NCBI RefSeq assembly: GCF_004924335.1 | Contig: NZ_CP024633.1 | Location: 1,178,001 to 1,242,000 of the forward strand | DNA length: 64,000 nt | Reading direction: 5' to 3' | Origin: Mycobacteroides salmoniphilum | GTDB taxonomy: Bacteria; Actinomycetota; Actinomycetes; Mycobacteriales; Mycobacteriaceae | In this document: positions 51,390-60,566 of the stretch, one piece after another | Numbering within the stretch: the stretch's first letter is position 1 | Layout of the letters: each line of letters starts with the position of its first letter | The notes under the pieces: generated by a model | What the model was told of the DNA's origin: nothing | Database searches by the model: none | Seen by the model: only the letters and a program-made list of their open reading frames with translations | Position numbers and translations under genes: made by a program

Positions 51390-52251
51390 CCGTTTGACTT
51401 TCCGCGCATGGACGGCGGTGCTGCTGGTTGCGGTGTCCGTTCTCGCCGGTTGCTCGGAAAACCATGGCCCGGCACCGTATTTGACGGTGGTCACACCGAA
51501 TGACCCGCAGTATCGGGTGCTCGCGCATATCTATGCGGCGGTGGTGAAGGCGACCGGTATAGACACCAAGGTGCGTGAGAGTGCTGATCCGGTGGCGGAA
51601 TTGGACACGGGCATCGCGAGCGTCGCACCCGGATTCACCGGCAGGCTGCTGCGCCAATTCGCGCCGCAGCAACGGCCCAGTGGGGACGAAGAGATCACCT
51701 ACCAGGCCATGATCGCCTCGCTGCCCGCCGGTGTGGCGGCGGCCGATTACGGGACGGCTGAAGATCGCCCAGCAGTGGCGGTTCCATCCGTTGCGACAAG
51801 TGTTTCGTCCAAGCCCACATTGGCCGGGCTCGCGCGGCATTGCGATGCACTGGCGCGCGCCGGCCAGGCGGGTTCGGAGCCTGTTCCCGTGGTGCGCATC
51901 GGCTCCTGTCCAACGGGTAATCCGCGTCAATTCCCCGACACTGGTGAACTTTTCGCTGCTCTCAAGCGTGGGGAAGTAGCGGTCGCCTGGACGTCAACCG
52001 GCAATCCTGCTCTTCCCGCGGCGGGGGTTACCGTGGTCGACGACGAGAAGAGCTGGCTTCCGGCCAACAACGTCGTGCCGTTGTACCGGCGCAATGAGCT
52101 GTCCGAGCCTCAGGTGTTGTCGCTCAACAAGGTTGCCGGCGAGCTGACCACCGGTGATCTGGCTGCGATGACTCGAGAGGTATCGAGCGGCGCAGATACC
52201 CAGGGTGTGGTGGATACCTGGCTCAACGACCATCAGATACTGGTGCGCTAG
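51376..52251 (+). CDS. lpqZ: Lipoprotein LpqZ, quaternary-amine/osmoprotectant-binding-like
   Basis: The 291-residue lipoprotein has a signal peptide with lipobox VLAGC at C26 and a substrate-binding-protein fold like OpuAC/ProX (PYLTVVTPNDPQYRVLAHIYAAVV, DTGIASVAPGFTGRLLRQFAPQQ). No transporter genes sit nearby. Counterpart: Rv1244. ATG 51376 is within the malic enzyme end. Its TAG shares CTAG with the convergent TetR stop. Confidence 0.85.
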   Translation: MRSISRLTFRAWTAVLLVAVSVLAGCSENHGPAPYLTVVTPNDPQYRVLAHIYAAVVKATGIDTKVRESADPVAELDTGIASVAPGFTGRLLRQFAPQQRPSGDEEITYQAMIASLPAGVAAADYGTAEDRPAVAVPSVATSVSSKPTLAGLARHCDALARAGQAGSEPVPVVRIGSCPTGNPRQFPDTGELFAALKRGEVAVAWTSTGNPALPAAGVTVVDDEKSWLPANNVVPLYRRNELSEPQVLSLNKVAGELTTGDLAAMTREVSSGADTQGVVDTWLNDHQILVR

Positions 52252-52883
52252 CCGGCGGTGTTGATGTGCTGGTTCGCGATGGTAGCGGCGAGCCGGGTTA
52301 CGTGATCGACGACCTGTGCCTCGGTGAGGACGAGTGCGCCGGAGTGCCATTCGCTCAGCATGCCGCTGAATCCGTGGAGGCCGATGGTGACGTCGACTCG
52401 GAATGCGTCGGGGTCCGCATCTGGTCGCAGATGAGGGTTACCGGTGTCGATCATGAGTTCAATCAGTTCCCGCTGCGAGGCCTGCCTCTTTTTCTCGAGT
52501 GCGGGACAACCTGTGTGGGCGCCCAGGAGCACCTGCGCGCGGGGAAAATCGTCCGCGACCCACGTGACGAGCGTGCGGAGTGCCTGGCTGAGTGTCTCCA
52601 GTGGAGGCCGTGCCGGATCGAGGGCGACTACTTCCAACAGCGCGGCGAGTAGTTCGGCTCGGATGCCTTCCCATACCGCGACCAGCAGGTCGTCTCTATC
52701 TGAGAAGTCCTCGTAGAAATATCGGGTGTTCAGGGTCGTCTGCGCACATACTTTGCGCATCGTCACCGCTGCCCAGCCAGACTCGCGCCAGATGTCGAAG
52801 GCTGCGCGGACAAACCGTGAACGACGCTCCTGCCGTCGTTGCGCGTGCGTTTGGCCGCCGTAGAGGTCAGACGTGCGGCGCAT
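52248..52883 (-). CDS. TetR-family regulator of the P450/BVMO cluster
   Basis: The 211-residue TetR protein has its helix-turn-helix within RSRFVRAAFDIWRESGWAAVTMRKVCAQTTLNTRYFYEDFSDRDDLL and a helical C-terminal effector domain. It is divergent from the P450 gene and a perfect 18-bp palindrome lies between, so it almost certainly controls the catabolic cluster. Its inducer is unknown. Confidence 0.85.
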   Translation of the reverse strand: MRRTSDLYGGQTHAQRRQERRSRFVRAAFDIWRESGWAAVTMRKVCAQTTLNTRYFYEDFSDRDDLLVAVWEGIRAELLAALLEVVALDPARPPLETLSQALRTLVTWVADDFPRAQVLLGAHTGCPALEKKRQASQRELIELMIDTGNPHLRPDADPDAFRVDVTIGLHGFSGMLSEWHSGALVLTEAQVVDHVTRLAATIANQHINTAG

Positions 52884-52947
52884 CTGTCGATGATCGCAAA
52901 TCTTGCTGACTCCTTGAAAACTTTGACGGTTAGCGCTCTAATGTAAA

Positions 52948-52965
52948 TGGTCTCATATGAGACCA
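52948..52965. promoter_or_regulatory. Perfect 18-bp palindrome, TetR operator
   Basis: TGGTCTCATATGAGACCA, complete dyad, 64 bp from the TetR start and 49 bp before the P450 ATG. TTGACG lies 19 bp to its left. Confidence 0.75.
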
Positions 52966-53014
52966 GATGATGATTCGGAGATCTCGGATCTCGCCTACCG
53001 GAGAGGTGAAGACA

Positions 53015-54472
53015 ATGGCGTCTGCAGCGGTCCAGGGTGTCGAAGCGTGCCCGGCCAGCCCAGCCGGTAAGTCGGTGGTCGTTTCCGGAGCGCCGGCCAC
53101 ATATCTCAACGGTGTGTCGATGAGCGTTCAGATGGCGCGGTACGGCCTGGATATCAACAAGGGCTGGGTCAGGCGGGTGGCTGGACACGATATCTCCCGC
53201 TTCCGATGTGGCACTAGACGATTCGTGTGCCTCACCCATCCGGAGTACATCGATCACGTCCTGCATGCCGGCAGGCTGAACTATTACAAGTCGTTTGAGT
53301 ACGAGCTGTTGAGGGCACTGCTGGGCGTCAGCTTGTTCACCGACGAGGAGGAGTCCTGGCAGTGGCATCGCGCATTGCTCAATCCCATGTTCGCGAAGCG
53401 CAGACTCAACGGGCTTGTGGATTTGATGGTGGCCCCAATCGACGATCTGGTGGAAGAACTGCAGTCCCGGCCGGATTCGACGGAAATGAGCCTATCGGAC
53501 GCTATGGTCAAGCTGACCCTTAACGTGGTTGGAAACGCCTTGTTCGGCAAGCAATTTGGTGCGATCTCCGATGAGATGTCCGACAAGGTCACCGCCGGAC
53601 TCAGATTCGGTGAGCTGTTGTTGCGGCTGTTTCTCGTAGTGGAACCTCCCCGGTGGATGTTCCGGGCGGTCATGCGTGGCGCGTTCTTGCCCATCCCGCT
53701 TCCGTGGCCTTTTCGGACCATGCAGGTCGTCGCGAAGTCGCTCGACAAGTCGGTATGGGATTTGGTGCACGAACGCAAGAAGAACCCGACGAATGGGCTC
53801 GATCTGTTGAACTACATGTTGACCACCGAGGCTGAAGGCGGTAAGCCATTGCCGGACAAGCGTGTCCGGGATGAGTCGATAACCTTCATGCTTGCCGGCC
53901 ATGAGACGACCGCCAATGCGCTGTCGTGGATGTGGTACTTGTTGGCTCTGAACCCTGCGGTCCGTGATCGGATGATCGACGAGATCGACTCGGCACTGCA
54001 GGGGCGTACGCCGGGTGCGGACGATCTGGCGCAGTTGCCATGGACGACTGCGTGCTTCATGGAAGCAATGCGTTTCTACAGTCCCGCGTGGGTCATTCCG
54101 AGAGTCGCCGTGAAGGACGACGTCATTGACGGCCACCGTATCCGAAAGGGAACGACCGTCATGCTGCCTGGACATCTGGTCCACCACGATGCGCGGTGGT
54201 GGACGAACCCGGAGGAGTTCGATCCCTCGCGATTCTTGCCCGGAATGGGCAAGGGGCGCCCCCGCAGTGCGTATGTGCCCTTCGGTGGCGGAAAACGTAT
54301 CTGCATCGGCCAGAGTTTCGCCGTGATGGAGGGTGTGTTGGTGACGGCTATCTTGAGTCAGCACTTCATTTTTGACCTCAAGCCGGGGCACCCGGTTGAC
54401 CCTGAGGCGACCCTGACGCTGCGTCCTCGCCATGGACTCCAGGTCATTGCCCGGAGGCGGCGGTCGGCATGA
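53015..54472 (+). CDS. Cytochrome P450 monooxygenase
   Basis: The 485-residue P450 has the oxygen-binding I-helix AGHETTA at 294-300, the ExxR region (EAMRF) and the heme loop FGGGKRICIGQ with its cysteine ligand at about 430. An extended N-terminus but no clear membrane anchor makes it probably soluble. I do not recognise the CYP family. GGAGAGG lies 9 nt before ATG 53015. The stop overlaps the SDR start by 4 bases, so hydroxylation and the next step are co-expressed. It is first in the TetR-controlled cluster. Confidence 0.9.
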   Translation: MASAAVQGVEACPASPAGKSVVVSGAPATYLNGVSMSVQMARYGLDINKGWVRRVAGHDISRFRCGTRRFVCLTHPEYIDHVLHAGRLNYYKSFEYELLRALLGVSLFTDEEESWQWHRALLNPMFAKRRLNGLVDLMVAPIDDLVEELQSRPDSTEMSLSDAMVKLTLNVVGNALFGKQFGAISDEMSDKVTAGLRFGELLLRLFLVVEPPRWMFRAVMRGAFLPIPLPWPFRTMQVVAKSLDKSVWDLVHERKKNPTNGLDLLNYMLTTEAEGGKPLPDKRVRDESITFMLAGHETTANALSWMWYLLALNPAVRDRMIDEIDSALQGRTPGADDLAQLPWTTACFMEAMRFYSPAWVIPRVAVKDDVIDGHRIRKGTTVMLPGHLVHHDARWWTNPEEFDPSRFLPGMGKGRPRSAYVPFGGGKRICIGQSFAVMEGVLVTAILSQHFIFDLKPGHPVDPEATLTLRPRHGLQVIARRRRSA

Positions 54473-55257
54473 AGGTGCCACAACGCGTCGTGGTTACGGG
54501 TGCGGCCAGTGGGATCGGCGCTGCCACCGTGGAACGCTATGCAGGCCAGGGTGTCGAGGTGATCGGCCTGGATATCAACGAGGACGCACTGCAGGCGTTG
54601 GTGGGCGTCGCCCGGCACGGCGGCAGGCGGGTTTTCGGATACCAGTGCGACGTAGCCCATGTCGAATCGGTGGATGAGGCGGCGGCGCGTATCAGAGCCG
54701 GGCACGGGCCTGTGGACATCCTGGTCAACAATGCGGGTGTCGGTGTCGGCGGTGATTTTCTGGAGACCACGGTCGAGGACTGGGTGTGGTTGAGGTCCAT
54801 CAATTTCGACGGTGTCGCCCACGGGTGCCGGGCATTCGGGGCCGATATGGTGGCGCGTGGATCAGGGCACGTGGTCAATGTGGCCTCGGGAGCCGGGTAC
54901 ATCCCCAACCGCCGAATGGCTTCCTACTGCGCATCCAAGGCGGCGGTCATCATGTTTTCTCGCTGTCTGCGGGCGGATTGGGCGAGCCGCGGTGTTGGAG
55001 TCAGTGTCATCTGCCCCGGGGTGATCAAGACGCCGATTCTGGAGCACACTCGCTTGCGCGGCGCTGTCAACGAGGAAAAGGAAATGATGGCGAGGGGTTT
55101 CAAGCTGGGACATCCACCAGATGCTGTGGCCAGAGCCATCGTTCGCGCTGCCCAACACAATCTCTCGATCGTGCCTGTCGGTATCGAGTCTCGACTGGCC
55201 TACCACGCGCTTCGTGCACTGCCGGCTTCGTTCGGCAACGTGCTTGCTCGCATTTGA
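54469..55257 (+). CDS. Short-chain dehydrogenase/reductase (P450-coupled)
   Basis: The 262-residue classical SDR has TGAASGIG (cofactor), NNAG, the catalytic S at about 140 (NVASGAG) and Y153/K157 (YCASK). An acidic residue after the second strand (GLDINED) favours NAD. In context it would oxidise the alcohol made by the P450 to a ketone. It is coupled to the P450 by ATGA and followed by the Baeyer-Villiger gene after 23 bp. Confidence 0.88.
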   Translation: MKVPQRVVVTGAASGIGAATVERYAGQGVEVIGLDINEDALQALVGVARHGGRRVFGYQCDVAHVESVDEAAARIRAGHGPVDILVNNAGVGVGGDFLETTVEDWVWLRSINFDGVAHGCRAFGADMVARGSGHVVNVASGAGYIPNRRMASYCASKAAVIMFSRCLRADWASRGVGVSVICPGVIKTPILEHTRLRGAVNEEKEMMARGFKLGHPPDAVARAIVRAAQHNLSIVPVGIESRLAYHALRALPASFGNVLARI

Positions 55258-55280
55258 CCTACTCGAGAACTGGATCATCT

Positions 55281-56864
55281 ATGACAACCTCCGTCAACGA
55301 CGACGTGGCGACCACCGCACCCCGGTCATCCGCTCAGTCTGCCGACAAGCGGCCGACGCCCGATCACCCCGTCATCATCATCGGTGCCGGGTTCTCGGGC
55401 ATAGGTACCGCAATCACTCTGCAAAAGAATGGATTTCATGACCTGCTGCTGATTGATGAGGCCGACGGCGTTGGGGGAACCTGGCATTGGAATACCTACC
55501 CGGGCATTGCGGTCGATATCCCGTCGTTTAGTTACCAGTTTTCGTTCGAGAAGCAACGCAATTGGTCGCGTAGCTACGCACCCGGCCGAGAGCTGAAGGC
55601 GTATGCGGAGCATTGCGTTGAGAAATACGGTCTCGCAGACAAAATTCGGTTCAACACCACCGTGACCGGCGCGGTGTTCGATAAGCAGGCATGTCTGTGG
55701 AAAATCAGCACCGCCGCAGGAGAACAGCTGACGGCGCGCTTTGTCATCAACGCGTGCGGTATCTTGACCCGGCCGGTCTATCCGGAGATTCAAGGCATCG
55801 AGGATTTCGCAGGGCAGACGATGCACACCGCCCGATGGGACCACGGCCAGAGCGTCGCGGGAAAGCGAGTCGGAATCATCGGAACTGGGGCATCAGCTGT
55901 CCAGATTGTCGCCGCTATCGCTCCAGAAGTAGAGCATCTCACCGTGTTTCAGAGAACACCCATCTGGTGCCTGCCCAAACCGGACTTCTCGTTGCGCGGT
56001 ACCGTATCGCGATTCTTGACGCGGCTACCCGGTGGGCTGCAGGCCACGCGGCTGGCCAGCCAAGCGTTTGTGGAAGCAACTTTTCCGATCCCGGCGCACT
56101 ATCACGGGGTAATACCCGGGATGTCACCCGTGGTGGAGTCACTCGCGCGCAGGTACTTACACAGCCAGGTTCGAGATCCCGAGACCCGTGAGAAGTTGAC
56201 ACCCCGGTACGGACTGGGCTGCAAGCGCCCAAGTTTTCACAACGAATACCTTGCGACTTTCAACCGAGACAACGTCACGCTCGAAACGGACCCGATCACC
56301 GGTGTCGGCCCGCATTCCGTCCACGTGTCCAGCGGTGTCGAACACCAACTGGAGATGCTCATCCTCGCGACCGGTTTCAAGGTGATGGACCCGGACAACA
56401 TGCCGACGTATGACCTGATGGGGCGTGATGGCGTGACGCAACAGGCCTACTGGGATACGCACCGTCTGCAGGCCTACGAAGGTGTGAGTGTCCCGGGATT
56501 TCCCAATCACTTCTCGATCATGGGACCGTACGGATACAACGGGTCATCGTATTTCGCGCTGATCGAAGCACAGTCCACCCATATCGCTCGGTGCCTCATG
56601 CGCGCACGCAAGCTCGATGCCAACTACGTCGAAGTCACTCAACAGGCCAACGACCGCTTCTTCGCGGAGATGCTCAGGCGCAGGCGCCGCCAGATCTTTT
56701 GGCAAGACAGCTGCGCACACGCGAACAGCTACTACTTCGACAAGAATGGTGATGCCCCTCTTCGGCCGACGACTACGTGGGAATCCGCCTGGCGCAGTCG
56801 CACATTCAACCTCGCGAACTATCGCTTCGAGCCCTGGGCACCGCAGGCCCAGCAGGCCCGGTAG
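55281..56864 (+). CDS. Flavin Baeyer-Villiger monooxygenase
   Basis: The 527-residue class B flavin monooxygenase has FAD motif GAGFSG (35-40), the GGTWHWNTYPG segment, an NADPH motif GTGASAVQ, and the Baeyer-Villiger fingerprint F176-x-G-x3-H182-x3-W186-D187, where D replaces the usual proline as in many mycobacterial members. It inserts oxygen next to a ketone to give an ester or lactone. The start is ATG 55281; the frame remains open upstream inside the SDR gene without homology. Confidence 0.9.
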   Translation: MTTSVNDDVATTAPRSSAQSADKRPTPDHPVIIIGAGFSGIGTAITLQKNGFHDLLLIDEADGVGGTWHWNTYPGIAVDIPSFSYQFSFEKQRNWSRSYAPGRELKAYAEHCVEKYGLADKIRFNTTVTGAVFDKQACLWKISTAAGEQLTARFVINACGILTRPVYPEIQGIEDFAGQTMHTARWDHGQSVAGKRVGIIGTGASAVQIVAAIAPEVEHLTVFQRTPIWCLPKPDFSLRGTVSRFLTRLPGGLQATRLASQAFVEATFPIPAHYHGVIPGMSPVVESLARRYLHSQVRDPETREKLTPRYGLGCKRPSFHNEYLATFNRDNVTLETDPITGVGPHSVHVSSGVEHQLEMLILATGFKVMDPDNMPTYDLMGRDGVTQQAYWDTHRLQAYEGVSVPGFPNHFSIMGPYGYNGSSYFALIEAQSTHIARCLMRARKLDANYVEVTQQANDRFFAEMLRRRRRQIFWQDSCAHANSYYFDKNGDAPLRPTTTWESAWRSRTFNLANYRFEPWAPQAQQAR

Positions 56865-56933
56865 TGGAGGAGGGCGGGCAGGGCTGCGGGTCTCTGACCT
56901 GCAACAACACCTCCATACATCAGATCGTGACTT

Positions 56934-56942
56934 GACCTGGTC
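56934..56942. promoter_or_regulatory. Short dyad GACCTGGTC before hydrolase 1
   Basis: A 9-bp palindrome 29 bp before ATG 56971, centred ACC-T-GGT, the same core as the 13-bp palindrome before hydrolase 2. Confidence 0.25.
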
Positions 56943-56970
56943 GTTTAAGCCGTGCTACTCACGTCTGACT

Positions 56971-58242
56971 ATGGCGATCCCTCTGGGCCCCAATGTTGCG
57001 GCCACAGCACCTGTACGTGTCGATGAGCTGTACCCGGGTGACCTGCCCGGATTGCGGCTACCGGGTGGAGTGGAGGGCTGGGCGCGGCCCGAGCTGTCCT
57101 CCGTCGTTCGGACCTTCGACTGGATGTTCACCAAGTACCGGCTGGGTGGCGGTGCTCTGAGCGTCTATGTCGACGGTGAACCCGCGTTGGATATCTGGGC
57201 GGGCGCGGCGGCGGCCGGGCAGGGTTGGACGCGAGACACCGGCGCCCTCGTCTTCTCGGCGTCGAAGGGTATCGCCGCCACCGTCATTCACCGTCTGGTT
57301 GATCGCGGACTGCTTTCCTATGACGCCCCGGTGGCGCGCTACTGGCCGGAATTCGGGGCCAACGGCAAGGCGTCCATCACCGTGCGCCAGGTGCTCGATC
57401 ACCGTGCCGGCCTCTCTCGTCTTGATGGAATCGCCTACCACGCAGAGGAAATCGTCGATCACGAGTTGATGGAGCAACGCCTCGCCGCGGCTCCCGTCGA
57501 CAAGTTCTACGGTAAGCGTGCCTATCACGCACTTACCTTCGGATGGCTACTCGCGGGGCTGGCTCGATCGGTCACCGGCAAGGACATGCGCGAGCTATTC
57601 CGTACCGAGGTAGCCGAACCGCTCGGGGTCGACGGAATTCACCTCGGTCGGCCTCCGCGCAGCTCGCCGACCAAGGCCGCCTCGATGTACCCCTTTCTGG
57701 ATCCGGTGGCGAACAAGCCCGTGGTGGGCCGGGTGCTGCCGACGGTCATACGCACCATCGACCGCCTGCCCGGTTTCGAAGGTGCCATCGGCACGATGTA
57801 CGAGCCGGGAATGGAGCGAATCCTTGCCGACGATGGCACGTTGAATTCGGCTCTGTACGACATGCAGGCGCCCGCGGCCAACGCGGTGGCCACGGCGCCC
57901 GCGCTCGCCAAGATGTACGCCGCCTTGGCGGGCGGTGGCAGCGTCGACGGTCGCGAATTCCTTTCGCCGGACGCTGTTGCCGGACTTGCTCGTAAGACCA
58001 ATCTGACCATCGACCGCACCGTCGTGTTCCCGATGGGGATGCACCTGGGGTACATGTCGCTGCCCATGAACGGATTCCGCGGTGGTTTCGGCCACATCGG
58101 ACTCGGTGGTTCGATGGGATGGGCCGACCCGAAGCGCAGGATCGCCGTCGGCTTCGCGCATAACCGGCTGCCGCTGACCATGGCGCTCGACCAGATCTCG
58201 TTTGCATTCTTGTGGCCCCAGATCGTCAAGGCCGTCGGCTGA
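56971..58242 (+). CDS. Beta-lactamase-fold serine hydrolase/esterase 1
   Basis: The 423-residue class C-type serine hydrolase has S96-x-x-K99 (FSASKG), a Tyr motif in RAYHALTFGWLLAG and GFGHIGLGGSMGWADP at the third motif. These are EstB-like esterases rather than true lactamases. The substrate could be the ester or lactone made by the Baeyer-Villiger enzyme (inference from position). No signal peptide is evident; ATG 56971 starts at the homologous N-terminus. A close paralogue follows. Confidence 0.85.
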   Translation: MAIPLGPNVAATAPVRVDELYPGDLPGLRLPGGVEGWARPELSSVVRTFDWMFTKYRLGGGALSVYVDGEPALDIWAGAAAAGQGWTRDTGALVFSASKGIAATVIHRLVDRGLLSYDAPVARYWPEFGANGKASITVRQVLDHRAGLSRLDGIAYHAEEIVDHELMEQRLAAAPVDKFYGKRAYHALTFGWLLAGLARSVTGKDMRELFRTEVAEPLGVDGIHLGRPPRSSPTKAASMYPFLDPVANKPVVGRVLPTVIRTIDRLPGFEGAIGTMYEPGMERILADDGTLNSALYDMQAPAANAVATAPALAKMYAALAGGGSVDGREFLSPDAVAGLARKTNLTIDRTVVFPMGMHLGYMSLPMNGFRGGFGHIGLGGSMGWADPKRRIAVGFAHNRLPLTMALDQISFAFLWPQIVKAVG

Positions 58243-58286
58243 GGATGAGCTTGCGCGAAGACCAGTAGCTGATGTCGTGAAGGGCC

Positions 58287-58310
58287 CCCAATCGATGACC
58301 GTTGATTGGG
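58287..58310. repeat. Inverted repeat between the two hydrolase genes
   Basis: CCCAATC and GATTGGG, 7-bp arms with a 10-nt loop, 45 bp after hydrolase 1. Without a T-run; terminator or regulatory dyad. Confidence 0.35.
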
Positions 58311-58352
58311 TACCTGTCTGATATCTGCTCAGCCAGTCTTGTCTCGACGCCA

Positions 58353-58365
58353 AGTACCTGGTACT
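58353..58365. promoter_or_regulatory. 13-bp palindrome before hydrolase 2
   Basis: AGTACCTGGTACT is a perfect dyad around a central T, ending 11 nt before ATG 58377. Confidence 0.4.
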
Positions 58366-58376
58366 CAGTGTTACTT

Positions 58377-59657
58377 ATGGCACAACCTCATGGCTTCGAC
58401 GACGCGGCCACGGAATCGTCGCGACCCGCACCCCTTCCCTTCGCCTACCCGCCGCTGGAACGCGGCGTAGAGCTACCGCAGGGGGTGAATGGCTGGGCCC
58501 GCCCCGAGTTCCGGGGGGTGGTGCGGGTCTTCTCGCTAGCCTTCACCAGGTACCACGTCGGCGGCGGCGCCATCTGCGTATACGTGGATGGCGAGCCCGT
58601 TCTCGACCTGTGGGCAGGGCTCGCGCAGAGGGGGCAGCAGTGGACGCGGGACACCGCGCCGGTCATATTCTCGGCGTCCAAGGGTGTCACCGCCACGATC
58701 ATCCACAGACTGGTGGATCGCGGCCTGTTGGACTATTCGGCACCGGTCTCGCAGTACTGGCCCGAGTTCGCTGCTAATGGCAAGGGCGCGATCACGGTCG
58801 ACGAGATCCTGTCGCACACGGCGGGTTTATCGCGGCTGACGGGTATCGCGCATAGCTACGAGGAGATGTTCGATCCGGACTTGATGGCAGACCGGCTCGC
58901 CGCGGCACCCGTTGACAGGTATTTCGGCAAGCCCGCGTACCACGCGTTGTCCATCGGATGGCTCATGGGGCGGCTCGCCAAGGCCGTTACCGGTAAGGAC
59001 CTTGAAGAGCTGTATCGCACCGAACTCGCCGAGCCGCTCGGAGTCGACGGTATCCACATGGGGCGGCCTCCCGAAGGTGCGCCCTCCGAATCAGCTGCCC
59101 TCACACCGTATTTGGACCGGGTCGCGAGGTCCGGCTTTATTCGCCGGACCGCCCCACCGGTGATGGGGGTGCTCGACAAGATGCCTGGGGCCAAGGGTGC
59201 GGCCTCCACGCTGTACCAGCCGGGCGCCGAGATGCTGCTGGCTGACGACGGGCATGCGAGTGCCCCGGTGATGGATCTGCGGTGCGGGGCGGGCAGCGCC
59301 TGCTGTACCGCTCCCGCGCTGGCCAAGCTCTACGCCGCCCTGGCGGGGGACGGCAGTGTCGACGGGATACGGCTGCTTTCGCCGGAAATCACCAAGGGAC
59401 TGGCGCGCAAGAACAGCTACCGGATCGACCACACGCTGGGACTGCCCATGGGCTGGCACCGCGGGTACCACTCCTTGACGGTGCCGATGATCGGTGGCGG
59501 TTTCGGGCACATCGGGGCCGGAGGTTCGTTCGGATGGGCCGATCAGAAACGCAACATCTCGGTGGCGATTGTGCATAACCGGCTTCCCAGCACGATGGTC
59601 TTCGACCAGACCATCATCGGAACCTTCCTGCCGTCGATCATTCGCGCAGCGCGGTAG
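58377..59657 (+). CDS. Beta-lactamase-fold serine hydrolase/esterase 2
   Basis: The 426-residue protein is collinear with hydrolase 1: S99-x-x-K102 (FSASKG), PAYHALSIGWLMGRL and GGFGHIGAGGSFGWAD. All catalytic residues are kept, so both copies should work. It has a Cys-rich patch (LRCGAGSACCT) absent from copy 1. The shared architecture points to tandem duplication with divergence, perhaps for different ester chain lengths (inference). It is convergent with the SDR pair downstream. Confidence 0.85.
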   Translation: MAQPHGFDDAATESSRPAPLPFAYPPLERGVELPQGVNGWARPEFRGVVRVFSLAFTRYHVGGGAICVYVDGEPVLDLWAGLAQRGQQWTRDTAPVIFSASKGVTATIIHRLVDRGLLDYSAPVSQYWPEFAANGKGAITVDEILSHTAGLSRLTGIAHSYEEMFDPDLMADRLAAAPVDRYFGKPAYHALSIGWLMGRLAKAVTGKDLEELYRTELAEPLGVDGIHMGRPPEGAPSESAALTPYLDRVARSGFIRRTAPPVMGVLDKMPGAKGAASTLYQPGAEMLLADDGHASAPVMDLRCGAGSACCTAPALAKLYAALAGDGSVDGIRLLSPEITKGLARKNSYRIDHTLGLPMGWHRGYHSLTVPMIGGGFGHIGAGGSFGWADQKRNISVAIVHNRLPSTMVFDQTIIGTFLPSIIRAAR

Positions 59658-59687
59658 CGCAAAGCGCGAATGATCAACCCCGGGAAG

Positions 59688-60521
59688 TTACTTCGTGGGC
59701 TTGGGTAGCAGGTAGCGTGTGAACAGGGAGAAGATGTCCTGGTAGCGCGCTCCGGTGACCCGAACGATCACATCGAGGATCTTGGCGTCGGGGCCGACCA
59801 GCACGCGGGGCTTCTTCTTGCGGACGGCGGTGAGGATGATGCGTGCGGCCGCTTCGGGGCTGGTGTTCGCCAGGTATTTGTCGAACAACGCGGCCCCGGC
59901 CTTGACGTCGTAGCCTTCCGCAGCAGTGGAGTTGCGTGCGATGGCGGTCTTGATGCCGCCCGGGTGCACGCAGGTGACCGCTACCGGCTTCTTGCCGATG
60001 ATCATCTCCTGCCGCAGGGACTCGGTGAACCCGCGTACCGCGAATTTGGCTGAGTTGTAGGCACTTTGGCCTGGCATGGACAGCACGCCGAACAGGCTGG
60101 AGACGTTGATGACATGGCCGTCGCCGGAGGCGATCAGGTGCGGCAGGAAGGCCTTGGTGCCATTGACCACGCCCCAGAAGTCCACGTCGATGATTCGCTC
60201 GATGTCCTTGAAGTGGCTTTCCTCTACCTCGCCCTGATAGGCGATACCGGCGTTGTTGTAGATCTGGTTGACCTTGCCGAAGTGCTCCTTGATGGCGTCG
60301 GCATACAGCAGGAAGGCTTCGCGCTCAACAACATTGAGGCGGTCGGAGCGCACCTCCGCGCCCAGGGCCTTGACCTGGCGTTCGGTTTCGGCCAGACCTT
60401 CGGCGTCGACATCGCTGATGGCCACCTTGGCGCCCGAGCGTGCGAGTTCCACCGCCAGTGCGCGTCCGATTCCCGAACCCGCGCCGGTCACCACGGCGAC
60501 CTTGCCGTTGAAGCCTTCCAT
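59688..60521 (-). CDS. Short-chain dehydrogenase, tandem copy A
   Basis: The 277-residue classical SDR has TGAGSGIGRALA, NNAGIAYQG, VINVSSLFGVLSMPGQSAYNSAKFAV with S/Y/K and a C-terminal extension of about 50 residues (KKKPRVLVGPDAKILDVIVRVTG) that may touch membrane or lipid. AAGGAGA precedes ATG 60521. It is a near duplicate of the gene upstream (copy B). The substrate is unknown. Confidence 0.87.
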   Translation of the reverse strand: MEGFNGKVAVVTGAGSGIGRALAVELARSGAKVAISDVDAEGLAETERQVKALGAEVRSDRLNVVEREAFLLYADAIKEHFGKVNQIYNNAGIAYQGEVEESHFKDIERIIDVDFWGVVNGTKAFLPHLIASGDGHVINVSSLFGVLSMPGQSAYNSAKFAVRGFTESLRQEMIIGKKPVAVTCVHPGGIKTAIARNSTAAEGYDVKAGAALFDKYLANTSPEAAARIILTAVRKKKPRVLVGPDAKILDVIVRVTGARYQDIFSLFTRYLLPKPTK

Positions 60522-60566
60522 AGATGTCTCCTTGTTAGACGACTGTCAAATAGCCAGAATAGTGGG

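Noticed and set aside
56971..59657. True class C beta-lactamases (antibiotic resistance)
   Set aside because: No signal peptide is evident, and the motif context (YHAL..GW, FGHIG.GGS.GWAD) is that of EstB-like cytosolic esterases.
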